Part shown: positions 26,343 to 34,641 of the stretch, piece by piece | Position numbering within the stretch: the stretch's first letter is position 1 | How the letters are laid out: each line of letters begins with the position of its first letter | NCBI RefSeq assembly: GCF_000169095.1 | Contig: NZ_AAVU01000013.1 | Coordinates: 99,402-163,401, forward strand | Direction: 5' to 3' | From: Lyngbya sp. PCC 8106 | GTDB taxonomy: Bacteria; Cyanobacteriota; Cyanobacteriia; Cyanobacteriales; Microcoleaceae | Length of the DNA: 64,000 nucleotides | Made by a program: the position numbers and the translations under genes | The notes under the pieces: model-generated | Told to the model about the DNA's origin: nothing | The model's database searches: none | The model's input: the letters and a program-made list of their open reading frames with translations, nothing else

Positions 26343-26672
26343 TTAAAACTCATCTTTGATCATTAGTTTAAGTTCTCTAGAAATTGGCAATTTATCAATC
26401 TCTTGAGATAAGTTTATCTTGGTTTCACCATTAGAAATTCGCTCTTTATAAACGCCAACAAGGAGAGCTTCTAAACCATACTTCGTGAGAGCATCAGAAG
26501 CCAGTCCAATAATTCCCAGTAGCACAATTCCCCCAATCATTCCACCTGGCCCTAGCATGGCAAGTGCAGCGGTAATTGCAGCGGCTCCGGTTAATCCAGT
26601 CGTTGCCATTGTGATTAGGAGAACAACCGCAGGGAAACCAATTCCTGCTAATTTACTAATAATTTCATCCAT
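26343..26672 (-). CDS. hypothetical Gly-rich small membrane protein
   Basis: The product has 109 residues from the ATG at 26672; a TTG at 26729 would add 19 residues and overlap the HTH gene. A long Gly/Ala-rich hydrophobic core (IGFPAVVLLITMATTGLTGA, then AMLGPGGMIGGIVLLGIIGL) is followed by a polar amphipathic C-terminus. The GG and GxxG spacing resembles self-associating membrane helices, as in holins, small bacteriocins and toxin-like peptides, but no family is recognised. The immediate upstream gene encodes a LuxR-type HTH, probably cotranscribed. Confidence 0.55.
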   Translation of the reverse strand: MDEIISKLAGIGFPAVVLLITMATTGLTGAAAITAALAMLGPGGMIGGIVLLGIIGLASDALTKYGLEALLVGVYKERISNGETKINLSQEIDKLPISRELKLMIKDEF

Positions 26673-26725
26673 GATTTTAATTAAAATTAGATAAATGTTG
26701 GATGTGGAAAATACAATCAAAATCT

Positions 26726-26911
26726 TCAAGAATCAACTGAGTTATCCAAGTCTTTAGCTTGATCCATGAGTCGATACTTGGCATTTCTAGCAACGACTTG
26801 CACTCGCTGCTGAGTAATCTTGAGCTTTGTAGCAATTTCTTTGGTTGTCAACCCTTGCTGCAACAGTTCATAGACTTCTTTCTCTCTGGGTGTCAGTTCT
26901 TTTCGTCTCAT
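26726..26911 (-). CDS. LuxR/GerE-type helix-turn-helix mini-regulator
   Basis: The product has 61 residues, essentially a single GerE/LuxR DNA-binding domain: LTPREKEVYELLQQGLTTKE, then IATKLKITQQRVQVVARNAK. There is no receiver or other sensory domain, so it would act as a stand-alone DNA-binding protein or be regulated through dimerisation. It precedes the small membrane protein gene with essentially no gap and may control it. Confidence 0.7.
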   Translation of the reverse strand: MRRKELTPREKEVYELLQQGLTTKEIATKLKITQQRVQVVARNAKYRLMDQAKDLDNSVDS

Positions 26912-27148
26912 TTTGCTGATTAATTCTCTCTAACAATTAATATTGTTGCAGATTTGGACAAAAAAAGTATCCGAAAAAATACTGAAGTTTAGGAGAAAAA
27001 AAGATCCTCAATAAAAGTTACAGTAAGTCAGTCAGAAAAATGAATTAATCTCACCACCTCCTTCAAAAAATATTTAAACATTTTAAATCGCAAAAGTAGA
27101 AGTGAAATGAGCAGATTATTATCCCTTGTTTTCTCAGTCTGATTTGAA

Positions 27149-28441
27149 CTAGGGAATAACGATAATAGGATTAGGAGTATTGTGATTAGATTCAATTCGA
27201 GAGGTGTCAGAATTTCCTAAAGCGTTCATGGAGGCTTTCGCTTCAGCCATATCTCGTCGAGTTGCTTCTCGCAATTGTTCTCGTAGGGCAGGCATTACAG
27301 CCAGCGCTCGTGTCCAGTCAGGAATTTGAATATTTGCGGGGTTATTGAGGTAGTCTTGCCCTGCTTCTGTGATCACTTGTTCAAATAACTCGATAGTAAC
27401 TTCTTCTTGATGACGATCATACTCTAGGTTATTAAAACGAGCATCAACAAAATATTGCCGAGTGTAGTCTTGTGCTTCGCGTCGAAATTTAACTCGTAAG
27501 GTGCGAATTTCATCGATGGTTAATACAACTCGTTCCATTTCTGTTAAAGTTCTGAGAATAGAACGGAGAATATCTCGACACATTTTTCGCAAGCCTTCAT
27601 GAGTGGAATTACCAATCGGTTGATGTTTATGATCGAAGATTCCTAAATCAATTTGAGCGATGCGTTTTTCGGCTACATTGCGATAAACTTCAGCCAGCAA
27701 TCCAATTTCTAGACCCCAATTTCCCGGAATCCGAATATTAAGAGCTAAATCGTTTGTTAGAGCGCATTCTCCCGAGAGGGGATAGCGATAAGCCCCTAAA
27801 TAACGTAGATAGTTATGATAGCCTAACATATCTGTTAAAGCGGTGAGTAAAGGCATGATAAATAAACGAACAACTCGCCCATGAAATCGAATCGGTTCAC
27901 CTCCTAAGCGGGCATAATAGGCTTTGTTAAAGGCGATCCCCAACTCTTTTTCGACCAGAGGAAAAAGTAGCTTCATCGGATAGGTCTTGTTGTAAGTGAT
28001 AATATCGGCATCGTGCATAGCAATCGCTTCAGCTTGCAAAGATGCCACACCTAGTCCTAACCAAACGGCTTGACCTTTGCCTTTAAAGCTTAATAAATCT
28101 AAGCCTTTATCTCGCAATTTTTCTAAGAGTTGAGTCACCCGAGGGCCGTTTTCCCAAATTACAAAAGTTGGCTGGGGTAATATACTAAAAAAATCAACGG
28201 CTTTGTTGTATTGTTCGAGGGTTTGAGCGCAGAGACAAATAACTACAGTATTGACAAATTTACAGTCTTTTAATTGATCTCGAATTAAAGTTAAAGCAGG
28301 TCTTTCGAGTTCATCATATAATGCCGGAATCAATACAGCAGTTGGTGAAGTTTCACTCAGTTGAGTTAATCGTGCTTCTAGGAGTTCTAGATCGCAACCA
28401 AAATCATGTATTGTTGTGATTAATTCTTGTTTGTAGTCCAT
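27149..28441 (-). CDS. GT81-like glycosyltransferase (glucosyl-phosphoglycerate synthase-like)
   Basis: The product has 430 residues with a GT-A nucleotide-sugar fold: SPTAVLIPALYDELERPAL near the N-terminus, GKGQAVWLGLGVA, and the metal-binding DxD region AIAMHDADIITYNKTYP near residue 143. The central part (GYHNYLRYLGAYRYPLSGEC) and the family length fit the GT81/GT2 group, which includes glucosyl-3-phosphoglycerate synthase and mannosylglycerate synthase. A role in a compatible solute or glycolipid precursor is likely, with donor and acceptor unproved. A soluble enzyme is predicted. No paired phosphatase gene is adjacent. Confidence 0.65.
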   Translation of the reverse strand: MDYKQELITTIHDFGCDLELLEARLTQLSETSPTAVLIPALYDELERPALTLIRDQLKDCKFVNTVVICLCAQTLEQYNKAVDFFSILPQPTFVIWENGPRVTQLLEKLRDKGLDLLSFKGKGQAVWLGLGVASLQAEAIAMHDADIITYNKTYPMKLLFPLVEKELGIAFNKAYYARLGGEPIRFHGRVVRLFIMPLLTALTDMLGYHNYLRYLGAYRYPLSGECALTNDLALNIRIPGNWGLEIGLLAEVYRNVAEKRIAQIDLGIFDHKHQPIGNSTHEGLRKMCRDILRSILRTLTEMERVVLTIDEIRTLRVKFRREAQDYTRQYFVDARFNNLEYDRHQEEVTIELFEQVITEAGQDYLNNPANIQIPDWTRALAVMPALREQLREATRRDMAEAKASMNALGNSDTSRIESNHNTPNPIIVIP

Positions 28442-28770
28442 ATAAATCCCAACTCCAAATATTACACATTATACTGTTGTGTCTATTTTACCTCTTGTCG
28501 GCCAAACGGAGAGAGTTAAAATATTTTGATCTCAAGATATTTCAACAAATTTTTTGATGAGGTAAAGCAAACTCCCATCTAGGTGATTTTCCCAATAAAA
28601 TACAAATTATCTTTTATTCTGTTCATTTTTATTGATTGTTTATTGCTGATGATTAAATTATTTTGTGATATTTTTAAAAGAAAATACTAACTTTTAAACT
28701 ACTACTTTTTATTCTAAAATCACTGATTAATTAAAAATATTTCTCATCTTAAGTCATCAATAATAAATCA
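28442..28770. other. AT-rich intergenic region, no gene seen
   Basis: About 330 bases, strongly AT-rich, between the glycosyltransferase start and the fdhD stop. No ORF, repeat or clear terminator was recognised. Confidence 0.4.
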
Positions 28771-29610
28771 CTAAGAAGCCAGTTTAATCCGTTCAATTCC
28801 TGAGTAAATATTAAATCGCCGACCTCGTAAAAAACCAATCAACGTTATATTAAATGCTTGAGCTATCTCCACCGCCAAGCTACTCGGAGCAGATACCGCA
28901 CAAAGAATAGGAACCCCTGCAACAATACACTTTTGCAAAATCTCAAAGCTAGAGCGTCCACTGACCATTACGATATGATGTGCTAGAGGTAAGTCATCTG
29001 TCAAGAGAGAAGAACCAATGAGTTTATCTAAAGCATTATGACGACCGACATCTTCTCGAAGTTTCAGGAGTTTTCCCTGAGAGTTAAATAACGCCGCTGC
29101 GTGTAAGCCACCAGTCGCTGAAAATAACCCTTGAGCTAATTTGAGTTGATCATTTAAACGATAAATAATCTCTGTATTAACATTAAAGTCAGAGGAAATT
29201 TGCGGAAGTTCACGGAATTTTAAAGATTCAATACTCGCTTTCCCACACACTCCACAAGCACTGGTCATAAAAAAATGTCGTTCGAGTCGTTTAAAATCAA
29301 AAGTTAATCCCGATTTTAGAGCCACATTAATAATATTTTGTCGTTGTTCACCATCAATATCAGGATCAACACAATAACTCATTTTAGAAATATCTTCTCG
29401 GCTAGTTATCACACCTTCACTGTACAAAAAACCCGTTACTAAATCAAAATCTGCTCCCGGTGTTCGCATGGTGACAGCAAGAGTTTGTGCAGGAGAAACT
29501 AAGCGAATTTCCAAAGGTTCTTCTGTAGCAATGTCATCTAAACGGGAGCGGATTTGACTTTCTTCTATTGTCCAAATATTAGACTTTTTTTTGCTTTTTG
29601 CAGCACTCAT
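28771..29610 (-). CDS. fdhD: formate dehydrogenase accessory sulfurtransferase FdhD
   Basis: The product has 279 residues. FdhD transfers sulfur from IscS to the molybdenum cofactor, making the Mo=S ligand required by formate dehydrogenase-type enzymes. The catalytic CXXC is present in TSACGVCGKASIE (Cys119 and Cys122). Other signatures are PGADFDLVTGFLYSEGVI, GGLHAAALF, LREDVGRHNALDKLIG and VSGRSSFEILQKC. It lies just downstream of an FdhF/YdeP-type molybdoenzyme in the same direction, a functional pairing. Confidence 0.96.
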   Translation of the reverse strand: MSAAKSKKKSNIWTIEESQIRSRLDDIATEEPLEIRLVSPAQTLAVTMRTPGADFDLVTGFLYSEGVITSREDISKMSYCVDPDIDGEQRQNIINVALKSGLTFDFKRLERHFFMTSACGVCGKASIESLKFRELPQISSDFNVNTEIIYRLNDQLKLAQGLFSATGGLHAAALFNSQGKLLKLREDVGRHNALDKLIGSSLLTDDLPLAHHIVMVSGRSSFEILQKCIVAGVPILCAVSAPSSLAVEIAQAFNITLIGFLRGRRFNIYSGIERIKLAS

Positions 29611-29716
29611 GGGTGAATTTTTAAGTGAATTTAATTTGGTTCGTTATTGCGATGCACGCGCATTAATTTTAGGGCTAGAGCAACGACAACTAGCCCAAGT
29701 ATAAATGTTATAACTC

Positions 29717-31942
29717 TCAACCAATTTTTTCTAAACAAACTAAAGCGTTATAATCAGGAACCCCTTCAGCCGAACGCTTATTTTTATCTAATAAAATATT
29801 CCCCTCTGGCCAATGAACTTGAATATTTCTCGGTTGCATTGGGGCTGTATAAACTCGTCCTTGATATTCGCCCCAATCATTTTTTAACAGAACTTGATCG
29901 CCATCTTTTAAGTTTAACTTCTCTGCATCAATTGGATTGATTAACACTCCTTCTCGCAGCGCTCCAGTAATGGCATCTTTGCGTTCTTGTACCATACTAT
30001 TAAACTGTTTTCCTCGGCGAGTTGCGACGAAGAAATAACCCGCAGGTAATTCATCAAAACTTGGGGATAAAACCGAGAAATGGGCTTTTCCATCGGGTGT
30101 CGGAAACTTCCAGCCAAAACAGAGATGTGAACCGCCATATTGAAACTGATCGCCCTGTTGTTTTAGATGTTGAATTCCGGCATATTGTGGGATTACTTGA
30201 GCGATTTCTTGACGCATTTCTGCGGTACTTTCAAAGTGTAATTTATCCGCTAATTCGGGATGAACTCGCCCTGCTAATTCCATCAATACTTCCCACTCTG
30301 GGCGGGCTTCTCCGACTCTAGGGCCAGGAATTTCGGGACTAAATATCACCCGTCTTTCGGTACTGGTTTCTGTCACACCTCCTGGCACTTCATAACGAGT
30401 GGTTGCAGGTAAAATGATCACTGTTTCAGTCGGTTCTAACAACATTTGATTTGAACAAACAATATCCATGTGAACCCGCAACGGAATGTTTTTCAAAGCG
30501 GTTTCTATATAATCGGGATCGGGCATGACTTCCAGAAAGTTACCGCCAATTGAGAATAACACATCAAGTTGATTTTCGGCTGCGGCTGTAATCATTTCTG
30601 AGGTAATTAAACCCATTTTATGAGAAACGTTAAATCCCCAATATTTTTCCATTAATTCGGCATTTTCTTGGTTGATTTTTCGTCCTCCTGGAAATACCGT
30701 AGAATAGCATCCCATTTCCGCCCCACCTTGCACGCCAGAATGTCCGCGAATAGGCATTAAACCGCACCCTTCACGCCCTACAAAACCCTTCATTAGAGCG
30801 AGGTTAATAATGGCTCTGACGTTATCTTCGCCGCATTCATGTTGAGTAATTCCCATACTCCAAACAAACACCGCTTTTTCTGCTTTTCCTACCATCTCCG
30901 CGAAAGCATACATTTCCTCGCGAGTCGCCCCAGAAATTTGTTCTAAATCTTCCCAAGTTTGACGGTCTAATTCGTCTTTTAGTTGTTCAAAATTTGTGGT
31001 ATAATTTTTGATAAAGTTTGAATCTATCCAGTTGTTCGCAATTAAATGTTTAATTACACCGTTAAGAAATGCCTGATCACCATTGAGATTCACTAAAAAG
31101 AAATCTTCGGCGAATTTTGTCCCAAATATTGCACTTTCAGGAATTGAAGGTACCCAGTAGCGTTCCATTCCCGGTTCTCGATAGGTATTCACACAAACAA
31201 TGCGAGTTCCTGCTTTTTTTGCCCAGTGTAAATATTTAACGGTAACAGGTTGATTGTTAGCAACATTTGAACCAAAAAATACTAATAAATCGGTGCCAAT
31301 CCAATCTTTATAGGAACAGGTTGTCGCCGCCGCCCCAATAGTTGTTTTTAACGCTCCGGTACTCGGAGAGTGACAAATTCTCGCCGCATTATCAACATTA
31401 TTACTTCCCATTGAACGCACCGCTTTTTGAACCGCATAATAGGTTTCATTCACGGTTCCCCGACTGGTCACATAAAACCCTAAACGATCAGGATTTGAGG
31501 CTTTAATGCGTTCAGAAATACAGTCTAATGCTTCATCCCAACTGATGCGTCGAAATCCTTTATCGCCTTTATCTCGTCTCATTGGATAGGGAACTCGTCC
31601 CATTTCTCGCAACTGAGAACTTCTTTTTTGTTGTAATAAACTGACATCTGCTAATTGTTGAGGATCGAAAGCAGATATAGTATTGAGTCGCAAAAGTCGC
31701 ATCCGCACATTACACAAATGAAAGCCGTCTAACGTCCAGTCTTTCATTCCTGTTGTTCCCAAAGAACAGCCATCACAAACCCCATGATTGAGAATATCCC
31801 AAGCATAGGATAAGCGATCGCGATTTTCCCAAACCGCCCTGACGCCTTCCCAATAGTTATTCGGATATTGTTCACCTATTCCAAAGGGTTTCCAACTCGC
31901 CCACAAGGAGGGATTCCAAATTTTATTCGGTTTGTGTAACAT
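29717..31942 (-). CDS. FdhF/YdeP family molybdopterin oxidoreductase
   Basis: The product has 741 residues of the Mo-bisPGD oxidoreductase superfamily, YdeP/FdhF branch. The N-terminal iron-sulfur region contains only CDGC (Cys56, Cys59) and Cys77. The active-site segment AARICHSPSTGAL aligns with the selenocysteine segment of E. coli FdhF, with Cys190 in the Sec place followed by the conserved His. The C-terminal molybdopterin dinucleotide-binding domain is present (FVATRRGKQFNSMVQ, LNLKDGDQVLL). It is cytosolic, with no Tat signal. No FdhB- or NADH-type electron partner lies nearby, so the acceptor and the formate specificity are open. fdhD follows. Confidence 0.88.
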   Translation of the reverse strand: MLHKPNKIWNPSLWASWKPFGIGEQYPNNYWEGVRAVWENRDRLSYAWDILNHGVCDGCSLGTTGMKDWTLDGFHLCNVRMRLLRLNTISAFDPQQLADVSLLQQKRSSQLREMGRVPYPMRRDKGDKGFRRISWDEALDCISERIKASNPDRLGFYVTSRGTVNETYYAVQKAVRSMGSNNVDNAARICHSPSTGALKTTIGAAATTCSYKDWIGTDLLVFFGSNVANNQPVTVKYLHWAKKAGTRIVCVNTYREPGMERYWVPSIPESAIFGTKFAEDFFLVNLNGDQAFLNGVIKHLIANNWIDSNFIKNYTTNFEQLKDELDRQTWEDLEQISGATREEMYAFAEMVGKAEKAVFVWSMGITQHECGEDNVRAIINLALMKGFVGREGCGLMPIRGHSGVQGGAEMGCYSTVFPGGRKINQENAELMEKYWGFNVSHKMGLITSEMITAAAENQLDVLFSIGGNFLEVMPDPDYIETALKNIPLRVHMDIVCSNQMLLEPTETVIILPATTRYEVPGGVTETSTERRVIFSPEIPGPRVGEARPEWEVLMELAGRVHPELADKLHFESTAEMRQEIAQVIPQYAGIQHLKQQGDQFQYGGSHLCFGWKFPTPDGKAHFSVLSPSFDELPAGYFFVATRRGKQFNSMVQERKDAITGALREGVLINPIDAEKLNLKDGDQVLLKNDWGEYQGRVYTAPMQPRNIQVHWPEGNILLDKNKRSAEGVPDYNALVCLEKIG

Positions 31943-32002
31943 GAGCCGATCTTAAATGATGTCTTTTATTAGTTTATTATAAAAAAAGACTTTTGGCGGA
32001 TT

Positions 32003-32165
32003 GATCCCCCCTAGCCCCCCTTTTGAAGGGGGGAATGAAAAAAAAAGGGGGAGACAATTACCTGAAATTGTTCTATCTTACCAATCAATGACAACTATTT
32101 TCGCAAGAATAGATAAACAGTAACTTCAATAAATCACCCCCTTTTTAAGGGGGGCAGGGGGGATC
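32003..32165. repeat. palindromic MITE-like repeat with C6/G6 arms
   Basis: GATCCCCCCTAGCCCCCC (32003-32020) begins the left arm, and the right arm ends in GGGGGGCAGGGGGGATC at 32165. The arms are near-perfect inverted repeats, and each also folds locally (CCCCCCTTTTGAAGGGGGG). The 163-bp unit ends 4 bases before the DUF559 start codon. The same arm recurs at 32532-32564 after the gene. Confidence 0.8.
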
Positions 32166-32169
32166 TATA

Positions 32170-32553
32170 ATGACGAAACTCAATATCAGTGACTTTCATT
32201 TACCCTACGATCGCAACTTAGTAGCAAGAGCAAAAGAACTGCGAAAAAATATGACCGCAGCCGAAAAAAAGCTGTGGTATGGATACTTAAGAACGTTTAA
32301 ATTTAGAGTATTACGACAACGACCAATCGCTCATTTTATTGTTGATTTTTATTGTCCTCATCTCAAGCTGGTGATTGAAATTGATGGCGAGAGTCATTTT
32401 ACTAAGCAGGGAAAAGATTATGACAGCGAAAGAACTTCTATATTAAAAGGCTATGGGTTGAGGGTTATTCGCTTTACAAATCAACAGGTTTTGTTTGAGT
32501 TTGAGGGTGTTTGTGAAGTGATTGAAGGTTTGATCCCCCCTAGCCCCCCTTAA
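32170..32553 (+). CDS. DUF559 (Vsr-like fold) putative endonuclease
   Basis: The product has 127 residues of the DUF559 family, related to the very-short-patch-repair/PD-(D/E)XK nuclease fold. Hallmarks are RAKELRKNMTAAEKKLWYGYLR, FRVLRQRPIAHFIVDFYCP with the metal Asp, KLVIEIDGESH and GYGLRVIRFTNQQVL. The last codons (GLIPPSPP and stop) are read from the CCCCCCTAGCCCCCCTTAA repeat, so the repeat supplies the C-terminus. The gene is bracketed by inverted palindromic repeats and is in a different orientation from its neighbours, which suggests a mobile cassette. Confidence 0.85.
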   Translation: MTKLNISDFHLPYDRNLVARAKELRKNMTAAEKKLWYGYLRTFKFRVLRQRPIAHFIVDFYCPHLKLVIEIDGESHFTKQGKDYDSERTSILKGYGLRVIRFTNQQVLFEFEGVCEVIEGLIPPSPP

Positions 32554-32564
32554 AAAGGGGGGAA
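32532..32564. repeat. palindromic repeat overlapping the DUF559 3' end
   Basis: GATCCCCCCTAGCCCCCC followed by TTAAAAAGGGGGGAA is the same arm as at 32003-32036. It folds as a G6/C6 hairpin and includes the DUF559 stop codon, so it may also terminate the transcript. Confidence 0.85.
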
Positions 32565-32605
32565 TTGTATTTGAAAAGGTTTTTAACCTTATTGATCGAG
32601 TTGAT

Positions 32606-32962
32606 TTATGTATTCATTTTACTTTCTATATAGTTAACAAAATCAGCAACAGTAGCACTTGCAAAATCAAAATCTTCTATATCACAATACAAATCTCCCA
32701 TAAAACCACTACCGCTCAGAAAGCCACCTGAATATCTGTACATGACTTTACCATTAACTATCTTGTAATTTGTCTCTTTAATGTCTACAATGCCAAACTC
32801 AAATTCTGTCTCTATATAACAATAAACATAGTCAGCAAATTCGGTACGACTGTCATATAAATCAGATAATTGGTCTGATAAATTACAGTCTCGATCTAGA
32901 TCTTCTTTGAGAGTGTCTAGAATAAACTCTTGTATTTGTTCGCGAGTCATAGAATTTTCCAT
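32606..32962 (-). CDS. hypothetical acidic protein
   Basis: About 118 residues from MENSMTREQ (ATG 32962); a slightly longer start exists at 32971. I do not recognise the family. It is acidic and α/β in pattern, with a helical N-terminus (EFILDTLKEDLDRDCNLSDQ), an aromatic strand region (YRYSGGFLSGSGFMGDLYCD) and a final helix. There is no signal peptide. It is only 10-20 bases downstream of the kinase-GUN4 gene in the same direction, so it may be cotranscribed with it. Confidence 0.6.
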   Translation of the reverse strand: MENSMTREQIQEFILDTLKEDLDRDCNLSDQLSDLYDSRTEFADYVYCYIETEFEFGIVDIKETNYKIVNGKVMYRYSGGFLSGSGFMGDLYCDIEDFDFASATVADFVNYIESKMNT

Positions 32963-32981
32963 GATGATCAATTGTTGTATT

Positions 32982-34427
32982 TTACAGGTTACAATTTCCT
33001 ACACGAGAAAATAATCGACCAAACCGATCAGCGTAAAATCTTCCCTCCCATAAACATTCCCGCAGGGGGAAATGTCCTCGGGGAACAAAAGAAGTATTGC
33101 TCAGATTATTATAAGATAACCACTGTTTATTTTGTCTCCATCCTACTTTTTTCCCAAAATGTTCAAAGGCTTTTATGTGGTATTGTCCTAACTTGTTTCC
33201 CGTATTCAAATAAATCTGTTTCTGAACAGTCAAGCCAAAACATCCATCGCTATATTTCATCCAAAGGTTGTTAATAATGCCAAGGTCTTCACAGGGTAAG
33301 TAGTCAAAATCTGAACGGTGCAAATTTCGATTTTTTCCAGCAGCCTCCCGCAGCCGTTTTGCAGTTTCTTCGTCCCCATATTCCCACTGTTTTTGACTCA
33401 ACAAATATTCTAGGAAAGTATAATCTACTCCTCTGGCTGAAACTACTTTTATTAACTGTGTTGGAGGCGGAGGCGGAGGCGCTGCAATTACTTTTGTTAA
33501 CGATGTTGGGGGCGGTGGAGGCGGAGGTATGCGAACGGTTTTAGAAAGTGCAGCTTGAGATGAAATTGCATTCACAATTTCCCCAACAGACTGATACCGT
33601 TTTTTCATCGCCTGCTGTAACATCTTATCTAAAACTTCCCCCAATTTTTGATTAATAGGATTGGTTAAATAATCTCGCCAAACCCATTCTCCCTCGCTGA
33701 CATCGTACAGTTGAAAGGGTTCAACTTGGGTTAATAGATGAATACAAGTCACACCCAAACTATAAATATCACTGCTAAAATTGGCTTTTCCTAAAGCTTG
33801 TTCGGGCGCAGCATATCCAGCAGAACCGATGGTAGTTCCGGTGACAGCTAAGGCGGTACGAGTCGCAAATTTTGCCGCACCAAAATCGACTAAAAACAGT
33901 TGGTTATCGGAAGCTCGACGAATCAGATTTTCCGGCTTTACATCCCGATGAATGACTTGATTTTTGTGAACAAAATATAAGACAGGAAGTAATTTTTTGA
34001 GCAGTTGTAAAATTTGAGTCTCGTTAAAGGTTCCCGACTCCTCTAACTCCTGTTGCAGATTTTTTCCTTGAATATATTCTTGAACTAAATATTGGCGGTT
34101 CTCTTGAGTAAAATAGGCGTAAAGTTCGGGAATTTGCGGATGTTTTCCCAACTCATCCAAACGAACGGCTTCTTGTTCAAAAAGTTGTTTAGCTTTTTCT
34201 ACAGTTTCCGTTCCCTGTGCTTGCGGAAAAAACTGTTTGATCACACAAAAGGGTTTTGAGGGTTTGAACTCGTCTATCGCTTTGAAGGTGCGACCAAACC
34301 CGCCTTGACCGATAATTTCTAGCGCTCGATAACGTTCGGCTAATAGTAATTTTACACCACAACGCTGACAAAATAGAGTGTTTGGCAGGTTATTCAACAA
34401 ACAGTCAGGATTCAAACATTGGCTCAT
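32982..34427 (-). CDS. Ser/Thr protein kinase fused to a GUN4 domain
   Basis: About 481 residues from MSQCLNPDC; a Met 5 residues earlier is possible. Order: an N-terminal zinc ribbon of four Cys (CLNPDC...FCQRC), and a Hanks-type kinase domain (about 35-290) with GQGGFGRTFKAID, the VIKQFF Lys, HRDVKPENL and VDFGAAKF. Two poly-Pro linkers (PPPPPPP) follow. A C-terminal GUN4 domain has DYTFLEYLLSQKQWEYGDEE, PCEDLGIINNLWMKYSDGCFG and SVQ-like VQKQIYL. GUN4 binds porphyrins and activates Mg-chelatase; in fusion kinases it may be a tetrapyrrole-sensing output or input. Proline codons form GGC/GGA-rich runs at 33467-33530. No membrane segment is present. Confidence 0.92.
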   Translation of the reverse strand: MSQCLNPDCLLNNLPNTLFCQRCGVKLLLAERYRALEIIGQGGFGRTFKAIDEFKPSKPFCVIKQFFPQAQGTETVEKAKQLFEQEAVRLDELGKHPQIPELYAYFTQENRQYLVQEYIQGKNLQQELEESGTFNETQILQLLKKLLPVLYFVHKNQVIHRDVKPENLIRRASDNQLFLVDFGAAKFATRTALAVTGTTIGSAGYAAPEQALGKANFSSDIYSLGVTCIHLLTQVEPFQLYDVSEGEWVWRDYLTNPINQKLGEVLDKMLQQAMKKRYQSVGEIVNAISSQAALSKTVRIPPPPPPPTSLTKVIAAPPPPPPTQLIKVVSARGVDYTFLEYLLSQKQWEYGDEETAKRLREAAGKNRNLHRSDFDYLPCEDLGIINNLWMKYSDGCFGLTVQKQIYLNTGNKLGQYHIKAFEHFGKKVGWRQNKQWLSYNNLSNTSFVPRGHFPLRECLWEGRFYADRFGRLFSRVGNCNL

Positions 34428-34529
34428 CCCTGGCGACTCCAAGCAGTTCTATCTATTTATTTTAGATCGGTTTTTGCTTGGAATTTTAACAAATTTTTTT
34501 GGTGTATAAAACTTAAATAATTTTTGCTA

Positions 34530-34639
34530 ATTTTACCGTGAATTTTCTGATGCACCCAATTTTTATATAAAATCCGTAGGGTGCATCAGACCGAAGGAAT
34601 TACTATTAATTTTACCGCCAATTTTCTGATGCACCCTAC
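34530..34639. repeat. short palindromic repeat GTAGGGTGCATCAGA / TCTGATGCACCCTAC
   Basis: GTAGGGTGCATCAGA (34576-34590) is the exact reverse complement of TCTGATGCACCCTAC (34625-34639). A second TCTGATGCACCC at 34546-34557 is embedded in a direct repeat of ATTTTACCG..AATTTTCTGATGCACCC. The element lies between the DUF1350 gene and the kinase and could form alternative hairpins. It resembles the dispersed GTAGGGTG-type repeats of filamentous cyanobacteria. Confidence 0.8.
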
Positions 34640-34641
34640 TT

